Shown here in pieces: positions 1 through 8,838 of a stretch of DNA of 64,000 nt (within the stretch, counting starts at the first letter, position 1; each line of letters begins with the position of its first letter). The position numbers and the translations under genes are program-made. The notes beneath the pieces were generated by a model. That model did no database searches and was not told where the DNA came from. It saw only the letters and a program-made list of their open reading frames with translations. The stretch lies in contig WOUZ01000012.1 of assembly GCA_009773165.1 (NCBI GenBank), positions 31,766 to 95,765 of the forward strand, written 5' to 3'. The stretch is from Bacteroidota bacterium. Lineage in GTDB: Bacteria; Bacteroidota; Bacteroidia; Bacteroidales; F082.

Positions 1-918
1 ATCAGCGGTGTGATGGGGCCTGACGAGTTTCATGAGCATATGCCTGATAGTGAGGCTGGTGGGCTTAAAGACAATACTTACACCAACCTGATGGTTGCAT
101 GGATGTTCGGTAAAGCAAATGAAATAGTAAAGATTACGGGACTGAATACTGCTGAAAAAAATGGTTTTACTAATACAGAAATTGAACAATGGCAACATAT
201 TGCTTCAAACCTGAATCTTGTCATTAACCAGGATGGAATCCTGGCGCAATATGATGGATATTTCGGTTTAGAGGAACTCGACTGGGAGTATTATCGTAAA
301 AAATATGGCAATGTTTATCGCATGGACCGCATTTTAAAAGCTGAAGGTAAATCGCCTGATGCCTATAAAGTTGCTAAACAAGCTGATACACTAATGACTT
401 TTTATAACCTTGACAAAGACGAGGTCGATGAATTGCTTGGCAAACTGAATTATCAATTGCCTGAGGATTACTTGCAACGTAATTTAAACTATTACCTGAA
501 TCGCACTTCTCATGGCTCAACATTAAGCAGGGTTGTACATGCACGGCTGGCTGCAATGGTAGGCGACAAACATTTGAGTAATGAGCTGTATCAGGATGCT
601 TTGGGTAGTGATTATGTTGATATTCAAGGAGGAACAACAGGAGAGGGTATTCATGCCGGTGTTATGGCAGGAACTCTTCTTATCGCTTTGAATACATTTG
701 CAGGAATTAATTTCAGAGGGAAACAACTTCAGCTGGAACCAAATCTGCCCGAAAATTGGAAAACGATGGCATTTAGGCTTACATTTAAATCAGTGAATTA
801 TCGCTTTGAGTTAAGTCATTATAATTGTCGTATCTTAGCTGATAAAGACAGCAATTTCGAATTGAACGGGAAATCAATAAAGCTACTTGCAGGTAATTGG
901 CTTGAGGTTGAATTTTAG
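1..918 (+). CDS. Glycoside hydrolase family 65 phosphorylase, C-terminal part (5' end outside window)
   Basis: The frame is open from the first base, so this is the C-terminal ~305 residues of a longer protein (GH65 enzymes are usually 750-800 aa). GH65 enzymes phosphorolyse alpha-linked glucose disaccharides (maltose, trehalose, kojibiose and similar), giving beta-glucose-1-phosphate plus a sugar. The motif GPDEFHEH at the very start contains the Glu that serves as general acid in this family. NRTSHGSTLSRVVHA and TTGEGIHAGVMAGT are the family's conserved late (alpha/alpha)6-barrel and phosphate-site segments, and the last ~70 residues form the small C-terminal beta domain. It is followed by two kinases, an amylase and a branching enzyme on the same strand, which fits intracellular alpha-glucan breakdown. 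Substrate cannot be assigned from this fragment. Confidence 0.9.
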   Translation: MSGVMGPDEFHEHMPDSEAGGLKDNTYTNLMVAWMFGKANEIVKITGLNTAEKNGFTNTEIEQWQHIASNLNLVINQDGILAQYDGYFGLEELDWEYYRKKYGNVYRMDRILKAEGKSPDAYKVAKQADTLMTFYNLDKDEVDELLGKLNYQLPEDYLQRNLNYYLNRTSHGSTLSRVVHARLAAMVGDKHLSNELYQDALGSDYVDIQGGTTGEGIHAGVMAGTLLIALNTFAGINFRGKQLQLEPNLPENWKTMAFRLTFKSVNYRFELSHYNCRILADKDSNFELNGKSIKLLAGNWLEVEF

Positions 919-988
919 TCAATATAAGTAGTTAAATGTAAGGCAGTTAAAAATAATTGTATTAAGAATTTGTTTTAAAAATTTAACA

Positions 989-1627
989 ATGCTCAATGAT
1001 AAAATTACTGTAACAAAGAAACATCTTCAAGCAGCTGAAGTGGTTACAGAAACACTGCAAAAAGTGCTACAACCCAAATTTATTATGGCAATCGGTGGGG
1101 AAGTTGGCTCTGGAAAATCGACACTTTCTTATGCGATTGCTCAAAGGCTAAAAAAGCAAGGGATCAGCTGCAAAATTATTGATCTAGACGATTTTTATAA
1201 AATTCCTCCCAAAGAAAGAAAAGCCTGGCGAAGGCTCAATGGCATCGAAAGTGTAGGCCCTGAAGAGTATGACTGGAACAAAATTAATCATGTGATTGAT
1301 GATTTTTACCGCGACAGGGAATCTACAATGCCATGTGTCGATTTAATAACGGACGAAGTTGATACTATAACAACTTTTTTTGAAGGAATTGATGTGTTGA
1401 TTATCAATGGATTGTATGCAACAAAACTCAAACAGGCAAATTTCAGGGTCTTCATTGAACTTACCTATGATGAAACCAGTGAAGCTCAAGCCTATAGCCA
1501 AAAGGAAGAAATGACAGAGTTTAGAAGACAAATTTTGGAACGTGAACACCAAATGGTTCAGGCATTGAAGCATCAGATTGACTTATTTTTCGATTTTGAT
1601 GCAACACTCGATAAATACCATTTGTGA
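989..1627 (+). CDS. Uridine kinase-like P-loop kinase (copy 1)
   Basis: A 212-aa P-loop NTPase of the uridine kinase/phosphoribulokinase-like group. The Walker A motif GGEVGSGKST is near residue 37, DLDDFYKIPPKE fits the substrate-binding Asp segment, and VLIINGLYATK fits the Walker B-like strand that reads LIVEGLYAL in uridine kinases. The conserved GPEEYDW segment lies between them. The real substrate is not clear. It sits 70 bp after the GH65 gene and 68 bp before a paralogue of the same size, inside an alpha-glucan cluster, so a sugar or nucleoside acceptor linked to glucan metabolism is possible (inference). ATG at 989 is the only good start. Confidence 0.75.
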   Translation: MLNDKITVTKKHLQAAEVVTETLQKVLQPKFIMAIGGEVGSGKSTLSYAIAQRLKKQGISCKIIDLDDFYKIPPKERKAWRRLNGIESVGPEEYDWNKINHVIDDFYRDRESTMPCVDLITDEVDTITTFFEGIDVLIINGLYATKLKQANFRVFIELTYDETSEAQAYSQKEEMTEFRRQILEREHQMVQALKHQIDLFFDFDATLDKYHL

Positions 1628-1695
1628 TGGTTCAGGTCAGAATCTGGCTTAAACAATAAATCAGAAATTCAATAACAAATCAAAACTAATCGAAG

Positions 1696-2331
1696 ATGCT
1701 CGGAGATGTATTATTAATAGGTGAAAAACACCAAAAGGCAGGGGAAGCAATTATTGAAATGATTTTGAATCAGCATAAACCCAAAATGATGGTCGCCATC
1801 TCAGGGGAATCAGGTTCAGGAAAATCAGAGCTTGCTCATGTGATTGCCAAAGGCTTGCGCAAACATGGGATTATGGCAAAACCTTTGCATATCGATAATT
1901 ATTATCGAATCCACCCGCTGGAGCGCACCGAATGGCGCAAAAACAATGGTATTCAAAATGTTGTCGGACCAGGCGAATACGACTGGGATACCATACTGAG
2001 AAATGTACAGGAGTTTAAAAATGGCGCAACTTCAACAGGTCCTTGTGTCGATCTTGTAACCGAACAGATTGATCAACTCACAACTGACTATAGCGGAATT
2101 GATATGCTGATAATTGACGGACTTTATGCTATAAAAGTTCCGGAAGTTGATCTTCGCGTTTTTATTGAACTTACTTACCATGAAACAAAAAAAGCTCAGG
2201 TTGTAAGAGGTAAAGAGCCACAAAATGAATACCGTATGCAGGTTCTTGAAAAGGAACATCAAGAGGTTCAATTGCTTAAACCAACAGCTCATGTTTTCAT
2301 CGGTATGGATTATGAGGTGCGGAAAGCTTAG
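1696..2331 (+). CDS. Uridine kinase-like P-loop kinase (copy 2)
   Basis: A 211-aa paralogue of the preceding gene. Walker A is SGESGSGKSE near residue 37; HIDNYYRIHPLERTEWR replaces the DLDDFY segment; VVGPGEYDWDTI and MLIIDGLYAIK are aligned with copy 1. The two copies are collinear from end to end but clearly diverged, for example Ser/Glu instead of Ser/Thr after the P-loop Lys, so this is an old tandem duplication and the copies may have different substrates or form a heterodimer. A rho-independent terminator follows 18 bp after the stop, so the GH65 and kinase genes probably form one transcript ending here. Function beyond ATP-dependent kinase is not assigned. Confidence 0.75.
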   Translation: MLGDVLLIGEKHQKAGEAIIEMILNQHKPKMMVAISGESGSGKSELAHVIAKGLRKHGIMAKPLHIDNYYRIHPLERTEWRKNNGIQNVVGPGEYDWDTILRNVQEFKNGATSTGPCVDLVTEQIDQLTTDYSGIDMLIIDGLYAIKVPEVDLRVFIELTYHETKKAQVVRGKEPQNEYRMQVLEKEHQEVQLLKPTAHVFIGMDYEVRKA

Positions 2332-2348
2332 GTTTGTTTGAAATCTTG

Positions 2349-2386
2349 AAAAGGCTAATAATTGTATTGATTGTTAGCCTTTTTTG
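2349..2386 (+). terminator. Rho-independent terminator after kinase copy 2
   Basis: The inverted repeat AAAAGGCTAA (2349-2358) pairs with TTAGCCTTTT (2374-2383), with a 15-nt loop, and runs into a T tract. It closes the GH65-kinase transcript. Confidence 0.8.
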
Positions 2387-2584
2387 TTTTAAGAATGGCT
2401 TTTTTAATAATTATTGGAGCATTACACAAATGGTTCACAATTGATTTTCAGTTAATCAATTGGAATTTAATGTCTTACAAAATAAAAACTGTAATCTTGG
2501 TTAAATCTTGATTATTTCATTCCTTCTTGAAACTGGTTCGGTCAGATAACATCATATGAATGAACAATTTTAAGCAAACTGACG

Positions 2585-2592
2585 TACCTTTG
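2585..2592 (+). promoter_or_regulatory. Bacteroidota-type -7 element for the amylase gene
   Basis: TACCTTTG matches the TAnnTTTG -7 consensus of the Bacteroidota primary sigma factor and lies 20 bp before the ATG at 2612, implying a leader of about 14 nt. No clear -33 TTTG is present at the usual distance. Confidence 0.5.
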
Positions 2593-2611
2593 TAGAACAA
2601 AATTTAAACGA

Positions 2612-4330
2612 ATGTTTAATATCTATCAGCTTTTCCCCCGCCTTTTTGGAAACAAGTCAACAAATGTTCAGCCTAACGGAACAATTGAAAGTAACGGATG
2701 CGGAAAGTTCAACGATATCAATGATGCTGCACTTTCATCAATTAAAGAACTGGGCATCACACATATATGGCTTACTGGAGTTATTCGGCATGCTACTCTG
2801 ACAAATTATAGTGAGTACAATATTCCTTCAAGCCATCCATCAGTTGTGAAAGGTCGTGCTGGTTCTCCTTATGCCATTTCCGATTATTATGATGTTGATC
2901 CTGATCTGGCTGAGTCGGTCTCAAACCGGATGTCAGAATTCACTTCACTGATAAACCGTATTCATTCCAACGGAATGAAAGTGATTATAGATTTTGTTCC
3001 AAATCATCTTGCCAGAGAGTACAAGTCGGTTGCCCGGCCCGATCATGTAAAGGATTTCGGATCAGACGACAAGAATCATTTGCCCTTTCACAAGGATAAT
3101 AACTTTTATTACCTCCCAAATCAAAGTTTTTTACCTCCTCGTCGTGAGGAGAGCTTGTATCAATCGGATAAAATCTATGTTGAACAACCGGCAAAAGCAA
3201 CTGGTAATGATTGTTTTACAGCTGTTCCTTCACTCAATGACTGGTTCGAAACCGTGAAATTAAATTACGGGATTGACTATCTGGATAACCATCTAACTTA
3301 TTTTGAGCCAATACCAGATACCTGGATTAAAATGAAAGAAATTCTTTTATATTGGTCAGAAAAGGGTGTTGATGGTTTCAGAGCCGATATGGCTGAGATG
3401 GTGCCCGTTGCTTTTTGGCAATGGGTTATCACATCCGTTAAGGGACAATATCCTCAACTTGTGATGATTGCTGAAATTTATCAGCCCGGCCTCTATGAAA
3501 GTTATTTAAAAGCTGGATTTGATTTTCTTTATGACAAAGTTTGCCTGTACAATCGTCTTCATGATGTTTTGATTCATGGTCATGCTGCGGAATCTATAAG
3601 CAGTTGCTGGAAAATGATGGAGGGCTACAATCACCGGATGTTACGCTTCATGGAAAATCATGATGAACCCCGTCTTGCTTCACCCAGGTTTTTTGGAGAC
3701 GCTTTTGCAGCTTTACCGACTATCGCCTTAAGCGCTTTCATGCATTCAAGCGCCTACATGATCTACAACGGACAGGAATGCGGTGAAAACGCTTTAGGTA
3801 CCATGGGATTCAGTGGCGACGATGGCCGCACTTCAATTTTTGACTATTGCCATATGCCTGAGCATCAGCGTTGGATGAATGGTGGTGCTTTTAATGGTGG
3901 GAACTTATCATATGATCAACGCAACTTACGCGCTGCTTACAAGAAAATATTGCAGGAACGCTTGAAGCAACCTGCACTTTTAAAGGGAAAATTTTATGAC
4001 TTAATGTGGGCCAACCCCTGGTATACCGAATTTGATCCACGTAATGTATTTGTCTTTTTACGTTTTTCAGAAGAACAAAACTTACTTATTGTAATCAATT
4101 TTAATCGGTTAGAAAGCAGAACTGTTCGCATAAATATGCATAACGATGCTATGGAACTAATGAAAATTGATAGTTCCTCAGAAGAGCTTTATGAAGCAAT
4201 AGATCTTTTTTCAGAAAGCACTCCTATCTTTTTTCGACCAAATGAACTGCCGGATAAAGGAATTCGGGTCGCTTTGAGATCTTCTCAATATGCAGTATTC
4301 GAACTTAAGAAAGTATTGGATAATAATTAA
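2612..4330 (+). CDS. Alpha-amylase family protein (GH13), cytoplasmic
   Basis: A 572-aa GH13 TIM-barrel enzyme that acts on alpha-1,4-glucans. All four conserved regions are visible: VIIDFVPNHL (~124-133), GFRADMAEM with nucleophile D259, MIAEIYQP with acid/base E288, and FMENHDEPR with D351. A C-terminal beta-sandwich domain follows (last ~110 residues). There is no signal peptide or lipoprotein motif, so the enzyme should be cytosolic and act on stored glycogen or imported maltodextrin rather than on external starch. It has its own -7 element and is followed 32 bp later by the branching enzyme gene, probably in one transcript. Exact specificity (amylase, maltogenic or transferase activity) is not determined. 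Confidence 0.9.
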   Translation: MFNIYQLFPRLFGNKSTNVQPNGTIESNGCGKFNDINDAALSSIKELGITHIWLTGVIRHATLTNYSEYNIPSSHPSVVKGRAGSPYAISDYYDVDPDLAESVSNRMSEFTSLINRIHSNGMKVIIDFVPNHLAREYKSVARPDHVKDFGSDDKNHLPFHKDNNFYYLPNQSFLPPRREESLYQSDKIYVEQPAKATGNDCFTAVPSLNDWFETVKLNYGIDYLDNHLTYFEPIPDTWIKMKEILLYWSEKGVDGFRADMAEMVPVAFWQWVITSVKGQYPQLVMIAEIYQPGLYESYLKAGFDFLYDKVCLYNRLHDVLIHGHAAESISSCWKMMEGYNHRMLRFMENHDEPRLASPRFFGDAFAALPTIALSAFMHSSAYMIYNGQECGENALGTMGFSGDDGRTSIFDYCHMPEHQRWMNGGAFNGGNLSYDQRNLRAAYKKILQERLKQPALLKGKFYDLMWANPWYTEFDPRNVFVFLRFSEEQNLLIVINFNRLESRTVRINMHNDAMELMKIDSSSEELYEAIDLFSESTPIFFRPNELPDKGIRVALRSSQYAVFELKKVLDNN

Positions 4331-4362
4331 TTTGATCTATAATCACTCAGATAATTCCTGTT

Positions 4363-6387
4363 ATGAAAACAAAAAAGATGCCGATAGTACTCAATGATTC
4401 ATGGCTTGAGCCTGTAAATCAATCTGTTATAGAGAGATACGAACGTTATCTTTCACGTCTTGAGCATATAAATACCTATTATGGAAGCTTAAAAGCATTT
4501 GCGACAGCTGATCATCTTTTCGGTTTCAATTACGATAAAATGCGCAAAGGCTGGTGGTATCGTGAGTGGGCACCTGCAGCCGCTGATCTTTTTCTTTTTG
4601 GTGATTTCAATAGTTGGAATCGCTACTCACACCCACTAATAAACAATGGAAGAGGCATTTGGGAAATTTTTCTCGATGATAAAACGTACAAGGATACTCT
4701 TGTTCATGGCAGCCTGTTAAAAGTCATTGTAAGAAGCAGTTTGGGCGAAGTTGAGCGTGTTCCGGTTTATATCAAACGTGTTGTTCAGGATGAGAATACA
4801 AAAGATTTCAGCGGTCAGCTATGGAATCCGCCAAAACCTTACACATTTAAAAACCCTACGCCACATCTTCCGCGAATGGAACCATTGCTGATTTACGAAT
4901 CGCATGTTGGTATGGCTCAGGAAACCGAAGGTGTTGGTACGTATGACGAATTTCGAAAGCAGATTTTGCCAAAAATCGTCGAAGCAGGTTACAATGCTGT
5001 ACAATTGATGGCGATTGCCGAACATCCCTATTATGGTTCATTTGGCTACCATGTTTCCAGTTTTTTTGCGCCAAGCTCCCGTTTCGGCACCCCGGAAGAG
5101 TTAAAAGCCTTAGTCGACGAGGCGCATAGACTTGGTATTCTGGTGATTATGGATATTGTACATTCGCATACTGTGAAAAACACACGCGAAGGAATGAATC
5201 TCTTCGATGGAACAGATTACCAATACACGCATGCTGGCTCAAGAGGTGATCATCCTCAATGGGACTCCAAATTGTTTAATTACGGGAAAGATGAGGTGCT
5301 ACAGTTTTTACTTTCAAATGTGAGGTATTGGCTGGAAGATTTTAAGTTCGATGGGTTCCGCTTTGATGGTGTTACTTCAATGATTTATTTTCATCATGGT
5401 AATGGTATTACCTTTGATAGTCCTGAGAAATTTTTTACTGACGGCGTTGAATTTGATGCAATTACATATCTGCAATTAGCAAACACGCTTATGCATCAAT
5501 TGAACCCACATGCTATTAGCATTGCTGAAGAAGTGAGTGGGATGCCTGGACTTTGCAAACCTGTTGAAGATGGTGGCATAGGCTTCGACTACCGGCTTGG
5601 AATGGGCTTGCCCGATTTCTGGATCAAATTGTTGAAGGATCAAAGTGACGAAGATTGGAATATCAATGAAATGTTTCATACGATGACCAATCGTCTTTTT
5701 GATGTTAAGACGATTGCTTATGCTGAGTCGCATGATCAGGCATTAGTAGGAGACAAGACATTGGCATTCAGGTTGATGGATAAGGATATGTACTATTCAA
5801 TGTCAAAGGATAAAGAGAGTTTAGTGATCGACAGAGGCATTGCACTTCATAAAATGATACGGTTATTTACTATTGTTCTTGGAGGAGAATCATGGCTGAA
5901 TTTCATGGGTAATGAATTTGGTCACCCCGAATGGATTGATTTTCCGCGTGCCGGAAACGAATGGAGTTATAAACATGCAAGAAGGCAATGGTCGCTGGTT
6001 GAAAAAGGTTTTTTAAAGTATCATTGGCTTGCTGACTTCGATAAAGCTATGATTCAATTGGTAAAAAAATCGCACATCATGCTCAGTCAGCCACCTTGGT
6101 TGCTTTTAGCCGATGAACCAAATAAAACCCTTGTTTTTGAACGCAATAATTTCATTTTTGTATTTAATTGGCACCCTACAAACGCCTTGCCTGATTACGA
6201 GATTCCATTAAAAGAGACTGGTGATTATAGGGTTGTTTTGAGTACGGATGATCCTGCTTTTGGTGGTTTTGGCCGTGTTGACAGTGAACAGCATTATCCG
6301 TCTTATATTAAAGAAGATAAGCAGGTTGCGATGAAGATTTATAATGTGAACAGGGCAGGGCTTGTGCTAAAACGAATAGATGATTAA
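4363..6387 (+). CDS. glgB: 1,4-alpha-glucan branching enzyme, eukaryotic-type GH13
   Basis: A 674-aa enzyme that cuts alpha-1,4 chains and rejoins them as alpha-1,6 branches. It has an N-terminal CBM48/E-set domain (~60-150), then the GH13 barrel: MDIVHSHTVKN (~263-273), GFRFDGVTSMIYFHHG with nucleophile D335, SIAEEVSGMP with E389, and YAESHDQALVGDKT with D458. The DIVHSH and DGVTSM..HHG forms are those of the eukaryotic GBE/starch-branching subgroup rather than the classical bacterial GlgB subgroup, and the length also fits that subgroup (~700 aa). NFMGNEFGHPEWIDFPR is a further subgroup hallmark. Next to a cytosolic amylase and a GH65 phosphorylase, this supports glycogen metabolism. No glycogen synthase lies in the window. 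Confidence 0.93.
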   Translation: MKTKKMPIVLNDSWLEPVNQSVIERYERYLSRLEHINTYYGSLKAFATADHLFGFNYDKMRKGWWYREWAPAAADLFLFGDFNSWNRYSHPLINNGRGIWEIFLDDKTYKDTLVHGSLLKVIVRSSLGEVERVPVYIKRVVQDENTKDFSGQLWNPPKPYTFKNPTPHLPRMEPLLIYESHVGMAQETEGVGTYDEFRKQILPKIVEAGYNAVQLMAIAEHPYYGSFGYHVSSFFAPSSRFGTPEELKALVDEAHRLGILVIMDIVHSHTVKNTREGMNLFDGTDYQYTHAGSRGDHPQWDSKLFNYGKDEVLQFLLSNVRYWLEDFKFDGFRFDGVTSMIYFHHGNGITFDSPEKFFTDGVEFDAITYLQLANTLMHQLNPHAISIAEEVSGMPGLCKPVEDGGIGFDYRLGMGLPDFWIKLLKDQSDEDWNINEMFHTMTNRLFDVKTIAYAESHDQALVGDKTLAFRLMDKDMYYSMSKDKESLVIDRGIALHKMIRLFTIVLGGESWLNFMGNEFGHPEWIDFPRAGNEWSYKHARRQWSLVEKGFLKYHWLADFDKAMIQLVKKSHIMLSQPPWLLLADEPNKTLVFERNNFIFVFNWHPTNALPDYEIPLKETGDYRVVLSTDDPAFGGFGRVDSEQHYPSYIKEDKQVAMKIYNVNRAGLVLKRIDD

Positions 6388-6435
6388 AGTAACAGTGAAT
6401 TGCTGCTAAAGGAATTTGCATTTTGAACAACAAAA

Positions 6436-6954
6436 TTGGGATTGAAAACACTTATTGAAATCTGGCAGGAAAAGCGTGAAAGAGCATTATTAAACAAGTC
6501 GTTTCTTGCACAGAATAACAAGTTTGTTCAAACACTTCGCGCTAAAAATGCCAAGAAACTTGATGTGAAAGCAAATGCTATTCATGAAGAAGTTTTCTCA
6601 GCGATTGATTGTCTTAAATGTGGCAACTGTTGTAAAAGTATTCCTCCAATTCTCAACGAGACTGATATTAACCGAATTGCACGTTTTCTTCGAATGAAAC
6701 CATCCGATTTCAAGATTCAATATACAAGGATTGACGAAGATTCTGATACAGTTATGAGTTATTCACCCTGCCCATTTTTGGGAGAGGATAATTATTGTAG
6801 TGTTTATGAGGTACGTCCAAAGGCTTGCCGTGAATATCCTCACACTGATAGCTTTGAATTTAGTAAGAATTTAAAACTGCATGCCGCTAACTCAACCTAT
6901 TGTCCTGCTGTTTATCACATTCTTGAGCGACTAAAAGGTGCTACAGATTTGTAA
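6436..6954 (+). CDS. YkgJ-family cysteine-cluster protein
   Basis: A 172-aa protein with the Cys pattern of the YkgJ (zinc/iron-chelating) family: CLKCGNCCKSIPP near residue 60, CPFLGEDNYCSVYEVRPKAC near 112-131, and a late Cys in YCPAVY. The family is presumed to bind a metal or Fe-S centre; its reaction is unknown. The start is a TTG at 6436, or the in-frame TTG at 6442; no ATG lies upstream in frame. It follows glgB by 48 bp on the same strand and is probably cotranscribed. It converges with the lipase gene, with only 13 bp between stops. Confidence 0.8.
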   Translation: MGLKTLIEIWQEKRERALLNKSFLAQNNKFVQTLRAKNAKKLDVKANAIHEEVFSAIDCLKCGNCCKSIPPILNETDINRIARFLRMKPSDFKIQYTRIDEDSDTVMSYSPCPFLGEDNYCSVYEVRPKACREYPHTDSFEFSKNLKLHAANSTYCPAVYHILERLKGATDL

Positions 6955-6967
6955 GTAAAAAAAACAA

Positions 6968-8071
6968 TCACTTACCGGGTTCGTATTTATCCAAAAGAAA
7001 AAGGTATGCATCATGCGCATGATGACAAAATATTTTATCGTTTTCGTCAGGGAATTTAGTATAATATACTGAATCGGCGTACAATACAATTGTGTTGCCA
7101 GTACTAACATAATGATTTGATGACACATATTTCGGTGGAGAAAATTCAGGTAGCTGCTTTTTAATCATTTTGGAGGTCATTTCACCAAGGTATTTCTCAT
7201 AATTACGTTGCGCTTTTCGGGTAGGCTTATCAAGCTTGTTGAAGATATGGCGTGCAGCAATGTTTTTTGGAAATTTCTGACTTTTAATGATAGCATCGGC
7301 ATGTGAAAATGGATTTACAGCATTAAAATCACGAAGAGTTTGGATTGAGATTGGAACTTCGGGCACCCAATCAGCAGTGTTTACAACATTGTAAGCCCAA
7401 CCGGCGTGTGTTGCAGCCTCAAATTCATAGGCATAATAAAGGTTTCCGGGTTTTGGACCAGCGCTGCAATAGGTTTTGAATCGTATGTCTTTTGGGATCA
7501 TATTTTTACTTTGCAGGTTCAAAAGATGAGAAGTGAGAAGATAATTGATGCCGCCACCCTGACTATGACCTATTAAAAGAAAATCTCTTACTCCTGTGGC
7601 ATAGCACGAATCAATTTTAGGAAGAATTTCTCTCGATAAATAGGCAAGGCTTAATAGCCATCCCACATGCACAGCTGCGCGGGGATTTTGCGCAAGTTCA
7701 TAATGAAAAGTGTGCGAAGCATCAATCTTCAATGAGCCTGTTGCGGGCACCATAGCTGAATAAAAATTTGCCAGCCAACTTTCTGCTTTTTGTGTCGTTC
7801 CTCTTAGGCTTATGACAACCATTTTTTGATTATTTGTCCACAAATCCCAGCTGTTATCTAATCCAATTGGATTTGATTGATAAGTCATTGTGAAGTTGGC
7901 AGGCTCTGCAAACTGTTTAATATAAGAGGTGTCACCTGTTGTTCGTGCAGAAATAAGCATCAGTTCTTTGTATTCCGCTTTATCAAATCCAGGTTTTAGT
8001 GGTTGCCCGAAACTCAAATTCTGGGTAAGCTGAATCAGGGTGATAGAAATAATGAGGATTGTTGTTTTCAT
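6968..8071 (-). CDS. Secreted lipase family (class 3) alpha/beta hydrolase
   Basis: A ~367-aa exported hydrolase. The signal peptide is MKTTILIISITLIQLTQ followed by NLSFGQ. The nucleophile elbow GHSQGGG lies in the DFLLIGHSQGGG segment, and VVISLRGTTQKAESW is the oxyanion-side strand typical of lipase_3 proteins. The frame is open to 8170, but the ATG at 8071 is preferred because it starts the signal peptide and because two promoter-like elements (8113-8120 and 8135-8142, minus strand) lie inside the extra stretch. The likely role is hydrolysis of ester bonds in lipids at the cell surface or in the periplasm; the substrate is unknown. It is transcribed alone. Confidence 0.8.
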   Translation of the reverse strand: MKTTILIISITLIQLTQNLSFGQPLKPGFDKAEYKELMLISARTTGDTSYIKQFAEPANFTMTYQSNPIGLDNSWDLWTNNQKMVVISLRGTTQKAESWLANFYSAMVPATGSLKIDASHTFHYELAQNPRAAVHVGWLLSLAYLSREILPKIDSCYATGVRDFLLIGHSQGGGINYLLTSHLLNLQSKNMIPKDIRFKTYCSAGPKPGNLYYAYEFEAATHAGWAYNVVNTADWVPEVPISIQTLRDFNAVNPFSHADAIIKSQKFPKNIAARHIFNKLDKPTRKAQRNYEKYLGEMTSKMIKKQLPEFSPPKYVSSNHYVSTGNTIVLYADSVYYTKFPDENDKIFCHHAHDAYLFLLDKYEPGK

Positions 8072-8112
8072 TATGGATAATTTTTTTAGAAAAAATTGAT
8101 TACTGTCAAAGG

Positions 8113-8120
8113 CAAACTTA
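8113..8120 (-). promoter_or_regulatory. -7 element for the lipase gene
   Basis: On the minus strand this reads TAAGTTTG (TAnnTTTG), 42 bp upstream of the ATG at 8071. A second match, TACATTTG, is at 8135-8142. Both support the shorter reading frame. Confidence 0.4.
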
Positions 8121-8241
8121 GTTGGTTGCCAGCGCAAATGTAAAGAGTTGGATTTACATGACCAACACACTTACAAGCACATTTTTCCAAAGTGGATTTT
8201 TGATTGCATTGTATTATACTGAGAATGAATTGGTAATTAAT

Positions 8242-8269
8242 AAAAAAGCCCCTTCGTGAAGGGGCTTTA
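8242..8269 (-). terminator. Terminator of the tRNA-Arg gene
   Basis: A 10-bp perfect stem AAAGCCCCTT / AAGGGGCTTT with a 4-nt loop is followed on the minus strand by six T residues. It lies directly 3' of the tRNA. Confidence 0.9.
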
Positions 8270-8271
8270 AG

Positions 8272-8345
8272 TGATCCGGGCGGGATTCGAACCCACGGCC
8301 CGCAGCTTAGAAGGCTGCTGCTCTATCCAACTGAGCTACCGGACC
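8272..8345 (-). tRNA. tRNA-Arg, anticodon TCT
   Basis: The minus strand folds as a full cloverleaf. The acceptor GGTCCGG (8345-8339) pairs with CCGGATC (one G-U). The D arm is GCTCAGTTGGATAGAGC. The anticodon stem-loop is GCAGC-CTTCTAA-GCTGC with anticodon TCT, reading AGA (and AGG by wobble). The T loop is GTTCGAATC. The discriminator is A and CCA is not encoded, so it must be added enzymatically. Confidence 0.97.
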
Positions 8346-8421
8346 AACTTTTTAGACTCAATTTTGAGGGTGCAAAGATAACAAATACAACGATTATTTT
8401 GCAAATCAAATAAGGTAAAAT

Positions 8422-8448
8422 AAAAAAAGGCGGTAAAAACCGCCTTTC
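8422..8448 (-). terminator. Terminator of the RRM protein gene
   Basis: A 9-bp stem AAAGGCGGT / ACCGCCTTT with an AAAA loop (plus strand) is followed on the minus strand by a T tract, 19 bp after the RRM gene stop. Confidence 0.9.
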
Positions 8449-8466
8449 AGTCTATTAGAATATCTC

Positions 8467-8838
8467 TTAGTAGCGATTTCTGAAACCACCGCCGCTATCA
8501 CCGCCACGGAAGCCACCTTCTTTGCGATATCCGCCGCCGTCATTGCTACGGAAACCACCTTCACGACGTTTGAATCCGCCGCCGCCTTCGCCTTCTTCTT
8601 TTGGACGAGCTTTTTTCACAACGATAGTACTTCCGTCCAATTGGGCGTCATTCAGATCGTTGATGGCTGCGTAGCCTTCTGTGTCATTGGGCATTTCAAC
8701 AAAACCATAACCTTTTGAACGGTTGGTTAGTTTGTCAATGATAACTTTGGCACTTGTAACTTCGCCAAATTGTTTGAATGTTTCTTCCAGTTGTTCACTG
8801 GTTGTTTTGAAATTGAGTTTTGCAACAAAAATGTTCAT
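8467..8838 (-). CDS. RRM-domain RNA-binding protein with Gly/Arg-rich tail
   Basis: A 123-aa protein with one RNA recognition motif (residues 1-80): RNP2 is IFVAKL at the N-terminus and RNP1 is KGYGFVEM near residue 43. The last ~40 residues are a low-complexity GGGF/FRGG/Arg-rich tail. This is the single-RRM RNA-binding protein type found in cyanobacteria and Bacteroidota, where such proteins act as global RNA binders or chaperones. The gene has its own promoter, an unusually long leader (~125 nt) with a long-range inverted repeat, and its own terminator, so it is monocistronic and probably regulated at the RNA level (inference). Confidence 0.93.
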   Translation of the reverse strand: MNIFVAKLNFKTTSEQLEETFKQFGEVTSAKVIIDKLTNRSKGYGFVEMPNDTEGYAAINDLNDAQLDGSTIVVKKARPKEEGEGGGGFKRREGGFRSNDGGGYRKEGGFRGGDSGGGFRNRY

